A stretch of DNA of 64,000 nt from Sarcophilus harrisii (Eukaryota; Chordata; Mammalia; Dasyuromorphia; Dasyuridae): the NCBI RefSeq assembly GCF_902635505.1, contig NC_045428.1:301311107-301375106 (forward strand), read 5' to 3'. The notes beneath the pieces were generated by a model. The model saw only the letters and a program-made list of their open reading frames with translations. It ran no database searches and was not told the origin of the DNA. The translations under genes were made by a program, and so were the position numbers. Position 1 is the first letter of the stretch. Every line of letters begins with the position of its first letter. Positions 10,845 to 22,499 of the stretch are shown piece after piece.

Positions 10845-13445
10845 TGATCCTTTAAAAATAACTAGGTTCAAATTACCAGTTTCAAAAATGAAAAGGGTAA
10901 ATTTACCACCAATGAAGAGGAAATTAAAGCAATAATTAGGAGCTATTTTGCCCAATTGTATGATAATAAATCTGATAATCTAAATGAAATGGATGAATAT
11001 TTACAAAAATATAAATTAGTTAGATTAACAGAGAGGAAATAAATTACTTAAATAGTCCCATTTTAGAAAAAAAAATACTGAACAAATTATTAATGAACCC
11101 CCTAAGAAAAAATCTCCAGGGCCAGATGGATTTACAAGTGAATTCTACCAAACATTTTAAGGACAATTAATTCCAACACTATGCAAATTATTTGGTAAAA
11201 TAGGGGAAGAAGGAGTTTTACCAAATTTCTTTTATGACAAAAATATGGGGCTGATACCTAAACCAAGAAGGACCAAAACAGAGAAAGAAAATTATAGACC
11301 ACTTTCCTTAATGAATATTGATGCAAAAATTTTAAATAAAATATTAGCAAAGAGATTAGAGCAACTTATCACCAGGATAGTACACTATGACCAAGTAGGA
11401 TTTATACCAGAAATGCTGGGCTGGTTCAATATTAGGAAAACTATTAGCATAATTGATTATATCAATAACCACACTAACAAAAATCATATGATTATATCAA
11501 TAGATGCAGAAAAAGCATTTAACAAAATACAACACCCATTCCTATTAAAAACACTGGAGAGCATGAGGAATAAATGTAGTTTATAAGTAGCATCTATCTA
11601 AAATCATCAACAAGCATTATATATAATGGGGATAAACTAAAAGTATTCCCAATATGATCAGGAAGAGTCTATTCAATATTGTACTAGAAATGTTAGCTTT
11701 AGCAACAAGAAAAGAAAGAAAATGAAGGAATGAGAGTAGGTAATGAGGGAAAAAATTATCACTTTTTGCAAATGATATGATGGTATACTCAGAGAACCCT
11801 AAAGAATCAACTAAAAACCTATTCGAAACAATTAACAACTTCAGCAAAATTTCAGGATATAAAATAAGCCCATATAAAGTCATCAGAATTTCTATATCTT
11901 ACCAACAAAATCCAGGATCAAGAGATAGAAAGAAAAATCACATTTAAAATAATTGTAGATAATATAAAGTATTTGGGAGTCAACCTGCCAAGACAACCCA
12001 GGAACACAATCACAAAATATTTTTCACACCAAGTTAGACCTAAACAACTGGAAGAATATCAAATGCTCATGGGTAGACTGGGCTAATATAATAAAAAATG
12101 ACAATTCTACCTAAATTAATCTATTTATTTAGTGTCACACCAATCAAACTTCCAAAAAATTACTTTATAGAGCTAGAAAAAAATAGCAAAATTCATCTGG
12201 AAGGAGAACAAAAGGTCAAGAATTTCAAGGGAATTAATTTTTTAAAAATGCAAATGAAGGTGGCTTAACTGTACCAGACTTAAAACCATGTTCTAAAGCA
12301 GTAGTCATCAAAACCATTTGATACTGGCTAAGAAATAGAAGAACAGATCAGTGGAATAGGTTAGGTTCAGAAAACACAATAGTCAATGCTAATAGTAAAC
12401 TAGTGTTTGATAAACCCAAAGACTCTCTCTTCTGGGATAAGAACTCACTATTTGACAAAAATTGCTGAGAATACTGGAAAATAGTATGGCAGAAACTAGA
12501 CATTGACCAACATCTAACACCATCTACAAAGATAAGGTCAAAATGGGTTCATGATTTAGACATAAAGGATAAAACGGTAAGCAAATTAGGAGAACAAGGG
12601 ATAGTCTACCTCTCAGATCTGTGGAGAAGGGAGGCATTTATGGCCAAAGAAGAACTAAAGAACATTATGAAATACAAATTTTGAATCTAATCATTCTGAA
12701 GAGCAATTTGGAACTACACACAAAGGGCTACCAGACTGTGCATACCCTTTGATCCAGCAGTGTCTCTACTAGGTCTGTATCCCAAGGAGATCATAAAAAA
12801 GGGAAAAGGATCCACATGTGCAAAAGTATTTGTAGTAGCATTTTTTGTAGTGCCAAAGAGCTAGAAACTCAGTGGATGCCCATCAGCTGGAGAATGTCTG
12901 GATAAGTTATGGTATATGAATGTAATGGAATATTATTGTTCTATAAGAAATGATCAGCAGGGTGATTTCAGAAAACCCTGGACTTATATGAACAGATGCT
13001 AAGTGAAGTGAGTAGAATCAAGAAAACATTGTATACAACAAAAAGACTGTGAGATGATCAACTATGCCATCATAGTTGGCTCTTTTCAACAATGTGGTGT
13101 CTCAAGGCATTTCTAACAGACTTGTGATGGAAAGAGCTATCCTCATCCAGAGAAAGGATTGTGGGGACTGAATATGGAGCACAATATAGTATTTTCACCT
13201 TTTTGGTCGTTGTTTGTTTGCTTTGTTTTTATCTTTCTCATTTTCCCCCTTTTGATCCGATTTTTCTTTTGCAGCATGATAAATGTAGAAATATCTGTAG
13301 AAGAACTGTATGTATTTAATCTATATTGTATTACTTGTCTAGGGGAGTTGGGGGAAGGAAGGAGAAAAATTTGGAACACAAGGTTTTACAAGGGTGAATG
13401 TCTAAAACCATCTTTGCATGTATTTTGAAAAAATAAAATGCTATT
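10845..13445 (+). mobile_element. L1 LINE: reverse transcriptase part of ORF2 and 3' UTR
   Basis: The open part at 11245-11586 reads LIPKP...[21 protein letters not shown], then [15 protein letters not shown]. These are the L1 finger/palm motifs of reverse transcriptase, including the NYRP..L and D-AEKAFD type motifs. Downstream, 'tacccaaggagatcataaa'-type sequence marks the C-terminal ORF2 region, followed by the 3' UTR shared with 9298-9755 and an A-rich tail. ORF2 is broken by several stops and frameshifts. Near 12680 the sequence jumps from 'gaactaaagaacattatga' to the 'caatttggaactacacac' segment, so a few hundred bp are missing compared with the copy at 33433-34857. It lacks ORF1 and the 5' end and is a dead, 5'-truncated copy. 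Confidence 0.9.
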
Positions 13446-13449
13446 ATTA

Positions 13450-14980
13450 AATAAAGATAGCTAGATTCAACCATAAAAACAGTGAATTAGACAATTGAAA
13501 GAGTTGACTCCTTTCTACTTGGGGGTTATTCTCTCCTCTCTGGATTTTCATGATACTGGTCTTTCTACCTTTTCTCTTTATTTTTCTGAGTGCTTTTATC
13601 CATTTCACATATAGAGTCACAGGTGTGGGTATCCACAGTTAGTAAATATCACAAAACATAATTTATCTGTATCTCAGTTCCTTTATTTGTAAAATGAGTT
13701 ACCAGGCTTACTTTAGAAGTATTATAGGAAAAAAATCAAATGTGAAAATACTTTAAAAATACAAATGCAAAAATACTGTAGAAGAAAAAGATAATACCAA
13801 CACCCCATTTTATATGAAGGATCATACTCTTACTTTTTAAGAAAGAATTTCAGTTAATGTCTTAGATTTTCATAAAGAAACTAATGAATATTTCTTAGTA
13901 GTGATCTCCAGAGATACGTGGTTAAATCCTTCAAATAATATGGTTATAAGATTGTGAATTTCCTAATCTCTAGAAGGATTCAAATTAAGATTGGACAATG
14001 ATTTGTCATGGTTAGAGAAAACTTAATATTTTGATCAAGGTTTAGATTAGATGACCTGTGACCCTGACATTCTAGAAATCTATTCAAAATTCCTTTCCTG
14101 GACTTCTCCATATCCCTGGGGTCCTTCTAGCTTTCACTGGGATCCAGGTGATAAAGCCCAAGGAAAGAAGTGTGTGAAGAGATGGGTGATTGAAATCAGA
14201 GATGACCTTAGAGTCAGTGAAGAATAATACCCCTGAACTTATGACTTGAATTGGTGCCAAAGGACAACATTGCTTCTCCCTTTGTACACTCCCTGACCTC
14301 TTAAATTTGGTGATCAGCTCAATTGCAGCCTGGAAGACCAACATTCATTTATGGCATCGTGGAGATAACCAATGTGTTATTTCAGTTATCTTAAACTCAT
14401 TGAACAGAACAAAGGTTATATTGAAAACACAACTCTCTGTCTTGAAGCTGACTCAATCTCCTATAAAATTTTGAAAAAGGAGAGATAGCACTCTCTAAGA
14501 GAAAGATGTGGGGAGACAGAAGCACTTGGTCTCCTGATATTCATAACTAAATCTTTCTTGTTAGCCAAGAGTAGAGTGGGAAAAGGGTGAGCAAACTACA
14601 GGAATAAAAAGGTTATGAGATCTTGTTAAAAAAGAAAGAGGAAGGAGGAAAGACAAAGAATCCAAATCTGTAGCTAAAGATTGGCAGGGCAGGACTGATG
14701 AAATTTACAAAGAGAGGAGTCAAAAAAAGAAATTACTATGAAGAATATCTAACTATTCTGAAAGGAGTTTACTCATCCTTGTAACTGTTGCCATATTTCC
14801 CAGATTAGGAAAGCTTCAGTTCTTACCATGGCATAAACTGAAAAGATGGTATTTCCACTTTATGCTTAACAAATTCCATTCTTTGCTGACCACAAAACTG
14901 ATTAATTCTACTCAGAAAGCCTGTTGGCACATGCTTCCATATAAACATATTTCAATCCAGGCTCTTTAAATTCAGTACAA
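13450..14980. other. Unassigned DNA with faint SINE traces
   Basis: Around 13610-13710 'gtatctcagttcctttattt' and 'gtaaaatgag' suggest a degraded MIR. No gene is seen elsewhere. Confidence 0.35.
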
Positions 14981-14984
14981 TGAC

Positions 14985-15135
14985 CATTCAACAAACATTA
15001 AGTGCCTACCTTGTCCTTAGCACTATTTTAGGTCCTGAAGAGAGACAAAATTTAAGAAACACTCCCTGCTTTCATGAAACTTGTCTAGTCAGGGGGAATA
15101 TGATATCCACTAAGGACTACAATACAAGATAAGTA
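14985..15135 (-). mobile_element. L2 3' end fragment (antisense)
   Basis: 'acattaagtgcctacc' and 'actccctgctttcatgaaac' are the reverse complement of the L2 3' UTR, as at 16105-16310 and 36265. Confidence 0.55.
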
Positions 15136-15139
15136 ATAT

Positions 15140-15365
15140 TAGATGTCATTTTTAAAGTTTGCAAAGCACTTACAATCCCTGCATTTATCTTCACAGCAAC
15201 TGGTAGGGGAGGGAATGCTATCATCCTGTTTTGTGGATGAGGAAACGGAAAGTCAAAGTTGTTGAGTAACTTGCCTACGTTCATATCGCTACTGAATATC
15301 TGTGAGAAGATTTGAATTCAGGTCTTGATTCAAAGTCCAGTATAATTACTATGCCACCTTGCTAT
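15140..15365 (-). mobile_element. MIR SINE (antisense)
   Basis: 'aagcacttacaatccctgc', 'tgtggatgaggaaacggaaa' and 'gatttgaattcaggtcttg' are in reverse MIR order. Confidence 0.65.
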
Positions 15366-15539
15366 CCTATCCAAGGAATGAAAGCAGTGGGCTATGTGAA
15401 GTTTTACAAAAGGAGGACAGATAGATTCCTGGCAATGTATCCCTGGGGAAGATTGGCATTTGATTTGATTTTAAGAATGGCTAGGTACAAAACAAACAGC
15501 TGGAAAGAGAAAGAGGGTGAGAGGTATAAAGACCAATAG

Positions 15540-15720
15540 TCCTTTTGCCTAGAATAGAATTTAGGGAAGTTAGGAGTAAGAGAAGACCAGGAAAGTCGAA
15601 TGATGTCCTACTCATGTAGAGTCTCAAAAACCAGACTATATGACCTTTTATCTAGAAAGAACTAGGAAGTCACTGAAGAGTTTATATGAGCAAAGTCCCT
15701 AGATCTGTATTACAGTGTGA
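15540..15720 (-). mobile_element. L2 fragment (antisense)
   Basis: 'aactaggaagtcactgaag' and 'gagcaaagtccctagatctg' match the antisense L2 ORF2 end and 3' region seen at 36740-36830. Degraded. Confidence 0.45.
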
Positions 15721-15811
15721 GTTTTCTAAATTTCTGAGGGCACTGGATATTAGTAGACAATTTCTAAGGCCTTAACTCTAAATCCCATGATCTTTGGTGT
15801 TCTAATTTTTT

Positions 15812-15963
15812 TTTTTTTTTGGTGAGGCAACTGGGTTAAGTGACTTGCCTAGGATCACACAGATCCTAGTGTTAAGTGTTAAGTGTCTGAGGCCATATTT
15901 GAACTCAGGTCCTCCTGACTTCAGGGCTGGTGCTCTATCCACTGTACCAACTAGCTGCCCTGA
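15812..15963 (-). mobile_element. tRNA-like SINE (antisense)
   Basis: It has a poly-T end, then 'ggttaagtgacttgccta', 'gaactcaggtcctcctgac', 'ggctggtgctctatccac' and 'actagctgccc', so it is complete to the head. Flanking ttctaattttt repeats at about 15800 and 15966 look like its target-site duplication. An internal gttaagt unit is doubled. Confidence 0.85.
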
Positions 15964-16104
15964 CATTCTAATTTTTTATGATATGATCTTTAACATCCTG
16001 ATCACATATCTATTTTGGCTTTGTTATGATATGTGGTGTACAATGGTGGCCTAAACCTAATTTCTCCCAGGCTGCCTTCCATTTTTCTAGTAATTCTTGT
16101 CAGA

Positions 16105-16310
16105 TAGGGATCATTTTCATCATCATCAAGCATTTATTAGGTGCTTACTATGTACAAAGATACAAAGAAAGACAAAAAGAAGGTCCCTTCTTTCACAGAA
16201 TGTACATTCTACTGGGGGAGACAACATACTTACAAATCCATTCACACAAGAGATATATACTATAAATAGGAGGCAATCTCAGAACTAAGGTACTGGGGAA
16301 GGAAAAAGAA
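16105..16310 (-). mobile_element. L2 3' end (antisense)
   Basis: 'catttattaggtgcttacta', 'gtacaaagatacaaagaaag', then 'ctactgggggagacaacat'. This is the reverse complement of the L2 tail. Confidence 0.65.
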
Positions 16311-17584
16311 AGAGATGAGAGTGTGTCTCCCATCTTCTAGTCCAACATGCAACAAAGGACACTGAGGTACTCCAAGCATTTTCAAGATATTAGGAAATGT
16401 GTGTGGGGTCCCTATTTAATTGGATTCAAATCTTCCTCAAAAATACAATTTCATAGTTAACACCAGAAGCAATGAAAATTCTATGACTGGTTGAGGGATG
16501 TGTCTGCCTCACCAGAAAAAAAAAAAAAAGAAAAGAAAAAGAAAAAAAGAAAGAAATTACTCTCTTCTATATTCAACTCAAGACAAGCTTGTTGTGCATA
16601 ATTAAATTGACTCAAGTCTTCTAATATCAAAACTTTCAGTCAAGGTAGTGCCTCCAAACCTGGGATCTATAATGTCAGAAAACTGAGAGTAGAAATCTTC
16701 ATCCTTTTTGTTGAGTCATGGCAGTCTTTGGTAGTCTGCACCCTCTCAGAATAATGACTTTTAAATAATGCAGAAAATAAAATACACAGAAGCTAAAGGT
16801 GTGAATTTGTTTTTCTATTCAAGTTCATGGACCCTCAGAAATCTACTGATGAATTTCTTTGGAGTCGATCAACCCCAAAAGAAACCACTGTTTGGAAAAT
16901 TTATCATTCTATATTGCCCTTCCAGGCTTTCAGACACATTATAAGCACTATAACTCCACAGTGCTCATAAATACAGATAAGTACTTATAATTCAGCACTG
17001 AATATATTGTAAAATAATTAGGGTTTACACTTCTCCTTAGGAGAATGCCGAGGGAGGCTTATGATAAGTGTAAATGGTTGTGGCCCACCTGTCGAGATTC
17101 TGCAGGATGGCTCCGCTCCCAAAACAGCCTAGAGCATTCTCTCTTTCACCCTGTGCCAAGTTCCATTCAATAAATGTTTTTAAGTGGGAAGTAATTGGTG
17201 CCTCAGTGCCCTCTGGCATGGGATTAAGCACAGGTATATATTAACACCATCAGGTGAAGCTTCAGAACTAAGAATTTATTTATTTAACAAAGGCCTTCAA
17301 AATTCAAACATTTAATGAGCTCACATTCTGTTAAGAGGCTTTCACTAAAATCCTATTCCATGCCCCTTTGGGGTTCACAGTCTATCTTAGTCAAATGGAA
17401 TCTTTGGCAGCACCTGTAAGATGGAAAGGCTTCCAATATGGACCCATGATCTGTGTATCTGTCCTTACATAAGGATGTAAGTATGGGAGAATCATTACTA
17501 TGGGCTGATCATCAAGGAAGAAATTTCGTTTACTTCAGCAACTCATTTAACCATCATTTAACTAGTGACATCAGGAGGGGGATG
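16311..17584. other. Unassigned DNA with an A/G simple repeat
   Basis: An A-rich AAAG-type simple tract lies at about 16515-16555. The block at 17030-17230 is less AT-rich than its surroundings but has no identifiable coding or repeat content. Confidence 0.35.
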
Positions 17585-17745
17585 TCTTGACTTGAAAGTG
17601 AATTGGATTTAAGTGAGGCAGGGCTGGGCAAAGTCACCAGCCTCATTCTCTCCTCCTGAGTCATCAGAATGCTGTGGCAAGATGTAGGTCAGATCGACTG
17701 GCAATGGCAATCAAAATACCGTGGGAGACCTTGACATGTTTAAGC
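17585..17745 (+). repeat. Unclassified interspersed repeat, copy 1
   Basis: 'aagtgaattggatttaagtg' followed by 'ggctgggcaaagtcacc' and 'gatgtaggtcagatcgactg' is closely similar to 24195-24345. It is a dispersed family I cannot name. Confidence 0.55.
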
Positions 17746-17749
17746 ACCC

Positions 17750-17785
17750 ACTTTTTTATTAAAGCTTTGCATTTTCAAAACATAT
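17750..17785 (-). mobile_element. Older L1 3' end, part split off by a younger insertion
   Basis: 'attaaagctttgcattttc', then 'aaaacatatg', is the reverse complement of the 3' tail of an L1 subfamily also present at 32301. Its continuation resumes at 18335. Confidence 0.7.
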
Positions 17786-17801
17786 GTATGGATAATTTTT
17801 C

Positions 17802-18334
17802 TTTTTTTTTTTATTTAATAGCCTTTTATTTACAGGATATATACATGGGTAACTTTACAGCATTAACAATTGCCAAACCTCTTGTTCCAATTTTTCACCT
17901 CTTACCCCCCCACCCCCTCCCCTAGATGGCAGGATGACCAGTAGATGTTAAATATATTAAAATATAAATTAGATACACAATAAGTATACCTGACCAAAAC
18001 GTTATTTTGCTGTAGAAAAAGAATCAGACTCTGAAATATTGTACAATTAGCTTGTGAAGGAAATAAAAAATGCAGGTGTGCATAAATATAGGGATTGGGA
18101 ATTCAATGTAATGGTTTTTAGTCATCTCCCAGAGTTCTTTTTCTGGGCATAGCTAGTTCAGTTCATTACTGCTCCATTAGAAATGATTTGGTTGATCTCG
18201 TTGCTGAGGATGGCCTGATCCATCAGAACTGGTCATCATGTAGTATTGTTGTTGAAGTATATAATGATCTCTTGGTCCTGCTCATTTCACTCAGCATCAG
18301 TTCATGTAAGTCTCTCCAGGCCTTTCTGAAATTA
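17802..18334 (-). mobile_element. Younger L1 3' end nested in an older L1
   Basis: It starts with the poly-A tail (as T's) and the 3' UTR ('aaaacgttattttgctgtag', 'gaatcagactctgaaatatt') and is truncated at 'ccaggcctttctgaaatta'. A perfect 16-bp duplication, gtatggataatttttc, flanks it at 17786-17801 and 18335-18350. It is near identical to the 3' UTR of the L1 at 33433-34857. Confidence 0.92.
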
Positions 18335-18700
18335 GTATGGATAATTTTTCAACATTGACCCTTACAAAAATTTGTGTTCCAAATTTCCCCCTGCCCCCAC
18401 CCGTTCCTCTAGATGACAAGTAATCCAATATTTATTAAAACATGTGCAATTCTTCTATACATATTTCTACAATTATTATAAGCACCCACTTTTAAAAACT
18501 ACTCACTTTGTTTCCAGTTCATAAAAAGTGTTGCTAGGATTGAATCTTTATTTCTGTCTTTCTGATCTCCTTGGCGTATATACTCAGCAATGGGATGCCT
18601 AGGTCAAAGGGCATGAAATTTTGACCACTTTTTTACATAATTTCAAATTGTGTTCTATAATGTTTGGATCAATTCAAAGTTTCATCAATCATAACTTGTG
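18335..18700 (-). mobile_element. Older L1, continuation
   Basis: It resumes 'caacattgacccttacaaa' and passes 'atactcagcaatgggatgcc' and 'taggtcaaagggcatgaa', the antisense C-terminal ORF2 region. Clearly more diverged than the nested copy. Confidence 0.75.
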
Positions 18701-18779
18701 ACCAGTTTTCCTTTGAAGAATGGTTCTTGGTTTTATAATCTCCTCTATTCCTTGTTTGGTTATGATTTCTTAGGAAAAA

Positions 18780-19560
18780 CATATGATAAAGGCAATCACA
18801 AAAGAGAAAATAAATAATTTCAATTACCATGAAATTGAAAAGCTACAACAAAATTGACACAAATAAGATAAGAAGGGAAGTAATTGATTGAAAAAGAAGC
18901 ATTTACATTAAATATCTCTAATAAGGATTCTCATATTCAATTCACATTGGAAATGAATACAAATATATAAGACCTTGAGGCATAAATGAAGTTTTCAAAA
19001 GAATTGCAAACTATGAATGATTATTTGAAAACATGCTCAAAATCACTAATAAGAAAAATTAGAAGAGATAAAAAATATTGAGGAAATACATGAACACTCA
19101 TGCACTATTGATGGAGCTGTGAATTGGTCTAATCATTCTGGAAAGCAATTTGAAATTATACTAAAAAACTGATTGAAATGATTATATCCTTTGATCAAGT
19201 GATCCTATTGCTAAGCATATACTTCTTAAGAAAGCCAATGATAAGGAGGGGAAAAAGGCAAACCAAAATATTTATAGCATTAGTAGTAGCAAACATTTGA
19301 AAACAAAGTAAGTGATTGTTAATTAGGAAAACATTTTAGATTATTAAATTAAAATTTAATTTAATTTTAAAAATTGGATTATCAAATTAGGCTAAAAATT
19401 AGCTAAACAAATTATAGTATGCAATGTAATAGTATATTATTGTGCTGTAATAAATGATGAATATGATGAATCAGGGAAGCCTGGAAAACTTATATGAACT
19501 AATGCAAATAGAAGTAGACGGAATCAAGAAAACAATATATGCATTGACTATAATAACATA
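18780..19560 (+). mobile_element. Degraded L1 ORF2 3' part
   Basis: 'aaaatcactaataagaaaaa', 'gatggagctgtgaattggtc' and 'ggaaagcaatttgaaattat' follow the order of the L1 ORF2 C-terminus. No open frame remains. Confidence 0.7.
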
Positions 19561-19566
19561 TAAAAA

Positions 19567-19812
19567 TGGGGTTACATAGTGGACAGAATGCCATGCCTGG
19601 AGTCAGGAAGACTCATCTCCCGAGTTCATATCTGGCCTCAGATACTTAACTAGCTGTGTGACCCTGGGTAAGTCATTGACCCTGTCTGCTCAGTTTCCTC
19701 ATTAATAAAATGAGCTGGAAAAGGAAATGGCAAACCACTCCAGTATCTTTGCTAAGAAAATATCAAATATAGTCATGAAGAGTCAGACATGACTTAAAAG
19801 TAAACAGCAAAA
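19567..19812 (+). mobile_element. CORE-type tRNA-like SINE, near full length
   Basis: It runs from the head 'gttacatagtggacagaat' through 'ggagtcaggaagactcatct' and 'gtgtgaccctgggtaagtca' to the LINE-like tail 'ggcaaaccactccagtatct' and 'gagtcagacatgact'. It serves as the reference copy for the SINE at 26079. Confidence 0.85.
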
Positions 19813-19904
19813 TCATCTCACCCCATTTCAACTTTGATACTTTAATTACGCATCCATGAACCTTAGACTAAGTGATAAAAGGCCTAGAGTAATCTAAAAG
19901 AAGA

Positions 19905-20327
19905 ATGTACCAGGTATTGAATTTGGATTGGCCAAGGAAACTTGGTCCCTCCTTAGGGAACACTTATAAATTATCAAGTGAAGGAAGGAATTTCAATAAA
20001 TTGGAGCTTTCAGCACAAGTGGCCAGCTTTGCTCCCCTTTCCCTACTTTGGCTGGAAGAGAACTTTTCAAGCTTTGAAGAGCCCAGAGGATATTGGGATC
20101 ATCTTGGCCACATCCTTGGATCAGCTGATGATGGCATCTGCATTGGGAGCCAGGGACAGTTTGGATTCATGGCTCTAGAAAAAACTCATCAAAGAAACTA
20201 CACTATTCCCAAAGGAAATTTCTTGGGCATCCCCAAATGGGAATCGTGTTTTTCTAGCAGTCAGGACTGTGAGTTACCCTTTTGCCATATGTATGTGGTC
20301 CCTAAGTCTGAGCCCACTTTTTCTTGA
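19905..20327 (+). other. 140-codon open frame, no recognised homology
   Basis: An ATG-started frame of 140 codons lies in otherwise stop-rich DNA. It has no motif, signal peptide or membrane segment I can recognise. A second frame is also open across 19978-20178. It may be chance or the remnant of a processed copy. I do not claim a protein. Confidence 0.15.
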
Positions 20328-20449
20328 ACTTTATATCTGCTTGTGGGAGATAGTGTTGCTGACTTTTGGGGGTGAGGGAAGATATTTTGTACCAACTGTT
20401 CTTATTGGATTACTTTAGTAAACACTCATCTAAAAGTATATAAAGCTGA

Positions 20450-20840
20450 TTAAATTGATCCTTAACTGAGAGTCTTGGAAGGATAGAGATTAATTAAGAA
20501 TCTATTATAATAGTCTGGGTAAGAGCTGATTAGGGGGCCTGAATAAAGGTGGTAGCTGTGACAGTGGAAAGATGGGAATTTACATGACAGATATTGTAGA
20601 GATAGAAAAGTTGAGATTTCAGCTGTTTAGAATATAGGATGTGAAGAAGAGGGAAGATTCAAGAATTACTGAGGTTGAAACTGGGAGACAAAGATAGAAG
20701 TATCTAATCATAAACGAGGAAGGGAAGGGGAGAGGGAAAGATATAAAGTAGTATCCTACAAAGGTCACTGAAATAAACTGAGGATATTTATCTTGGAGAG
20801 AAGAGTTAGGGCTACTGGCATTTGTCTGCAAGTATGTAAA
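20450..20840 (-). mobile_element. L2 ORF2 end (antisense)
   Basis: 'ctattataatagtctgggta' and 'gtggtagctgtgacagtgga', then 'aagattcaagaattactgag', are the antisense of the conserved L2 ORF2 C-terminal region. The sense form carries 'ggactattgcaatagcc'. Confidence 0.6.
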
Positions 20841-21034
20841 ATATTATCATGTAAAAGAAAGGTGAGACTTACTCTGCTGGTCCTAGTATATATCAACAAT
20901 AATGGAAGAATTTGCAGCAAGACTGATTTCATCTCTTAGAGGAAAAATATTTCCTAACAGTACTATTCAAAAATGCAAAGATTTTCTTGAGGTCTTCAAG
21001 GTGAATTGACCATTTCTCAAAGCATTGAAGAGAA

Positions 21035-21345
21035 ATCATCTATTCCTTTTCTAAAAATAATATTATGTTTTTCCAACTACATGTAAGGACAAGTTAAAAC
21101 TTTCTTAAATTTTGAGTCCAAATTTTCTCCCTGCCCTCCCCCTTCCCTAAGACAGTAAGCAATTTGATATAGGTTTTGTCTGTGCAATCATGTAAAACAT
21201 ATTTTCATATTAGTCATGTTGTAAAAGAAGAAAGAGACCAAAAGGGGAAAAAACATACAAAAAAGAAAGTCCATATAGTATGCTTTGATCTGCATTCAGA
21301 CTCCATAATTTTTTCCTCTGGAATAGTGTTTTTCCTCAGGAGTAC
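21035..21345 (-). mobile_element. L1 3' UTR fragment (antisense)
   Basis: 'caactacatgtaaggacaag', 'cccccttccctaagacagta' and 'tattagtcatgttgtaaaag' follow the order of the antisense L1 tail at 39228. Confidence 0.7.
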
Positions 21346-21510
21346 TTTGGAATTGTCTTGGGAAATCATCTATTTCAACCTTCTCATTTTGCAGATAAAG
21401 AAACTGAGTCTCAGACAAGTGAAGCGAGTTTCCTAAATTCCCTTAGCTTAATAAGTAACAGAACTGGGATTTGAGCCCAGATCTTCTAACTCCAAATAAA
21501 GAGCCTTTTC
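21346..21510 (-). mobile_element. MIR-like SINE (antisense)
   Basis: 'ttttgcagataaagaaactg', then 'ctgggatttgagcccagatc'. Diverged. Confidence 0.55.
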
Positions 21511-21714
21511 AATTAAATCAAAAGTCCTACAGATTTCTGTTTGTCTGGACTACATGCCCTCTAAAGTTCCCTGCCCACTCTGGAATTCTAATCTTGTGAG
21601 CTAGGTAGCATGGGATTCTAACCTAAATTTGACATTGTCCTCGGATCTACTTGAATTATTGATTTTTCTTTACCCCTAGACCAGAATGATGAAGGTGATG
21701 ATATAAGCTAATAG

Positions 21715-21900
21715 TGACATTATTGACAATGCAGAAGGATTTAAGTTGAAATGTGGCCTCAGACACAATTTAGCTGTGTAACCCTGGACAAGTCACTTAA
21801 TCTTGTTTAGCTCAATTCCTCATCTGTAAAATTAGCTGGAGAACAAAATGGCAAACTACTACAGCAGCAAATCCCTTTCTGCCCAGAATAAAACAAAGTA
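21715..21900 (+). mobile_element. CORE-type SINE, degraded
   Basis: 'gtggcctcagacacaattta', 'accctggacaagtcactta', then 'catctgtaaaattagctgga'. It has lost much of the head. Confidence 0.65.
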
Positions 21901-22009
21901 AAAAGTAGTGCATGATTGAAATCTCAGTGACAATAAAAACATTGTTGGTACATGGTCCACGCTCAGGATGCTGTTTCCTCTCTCATTAGGAGTCTTGTTT
22001 CTCAATTCC

Positions 22010-22335
22010 CATAGACATGGGATGGAAAATGCTAGTCACATCCAAACAGAGAACTATAGAGAATGAATGTGAATTGAAATATACTACTTCACCTCTATTT
22101 ATTTGTTTGCATTTTTTTCTGGTGTTTTTTTCTCTCTTGTTCTGTTTTTTTCTCACAGCATGACAAATATGAAAAAATGTTTTAAATGATTGTACATGTA
22201 TAATCTATATCAAATTGCTTGCTGAAGAGGGGACAAGTAAGAAAGGGAGGGAGAAAAATTTAGAACTCAAAATCTTACAAAAATAAATGTTGAAAACTAT
22301 CTTTACATGTAATCGGAAAAATAAAATATTAATGA
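22010..22335 (+). mobile_element. L1 3' end
   Basis: 'catgggatggaaaatgctag', 'ggagggagaaaaatttagaa' and 'gttgaaaactatctttacat', then an A-rich tail. Same subfamily as 9298-9755. Confidence 0.8.
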
Positions 22336-22499
22336 GGCAGGGAGAAAGGAGTATAGTCTCTGAATAATGCCATTTTCCCATGCCATAAATGAGGGAGTAT
22401 GCACTAATTCTGAGTCAAACTACCTCCCATTGCCTTGGAAATTTGGATTTTTTCCTTCCTTGTATGGACAGTGGTTTGGGGATCAGATAGAGATGTTTG

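Noticed and set aside
11245-11586. Stand-alone reverse transcriptase gene
   Set aside because: It is the remaining open part of a broken L1 ORF2, with 3' UTR and A-rich tail downstream.
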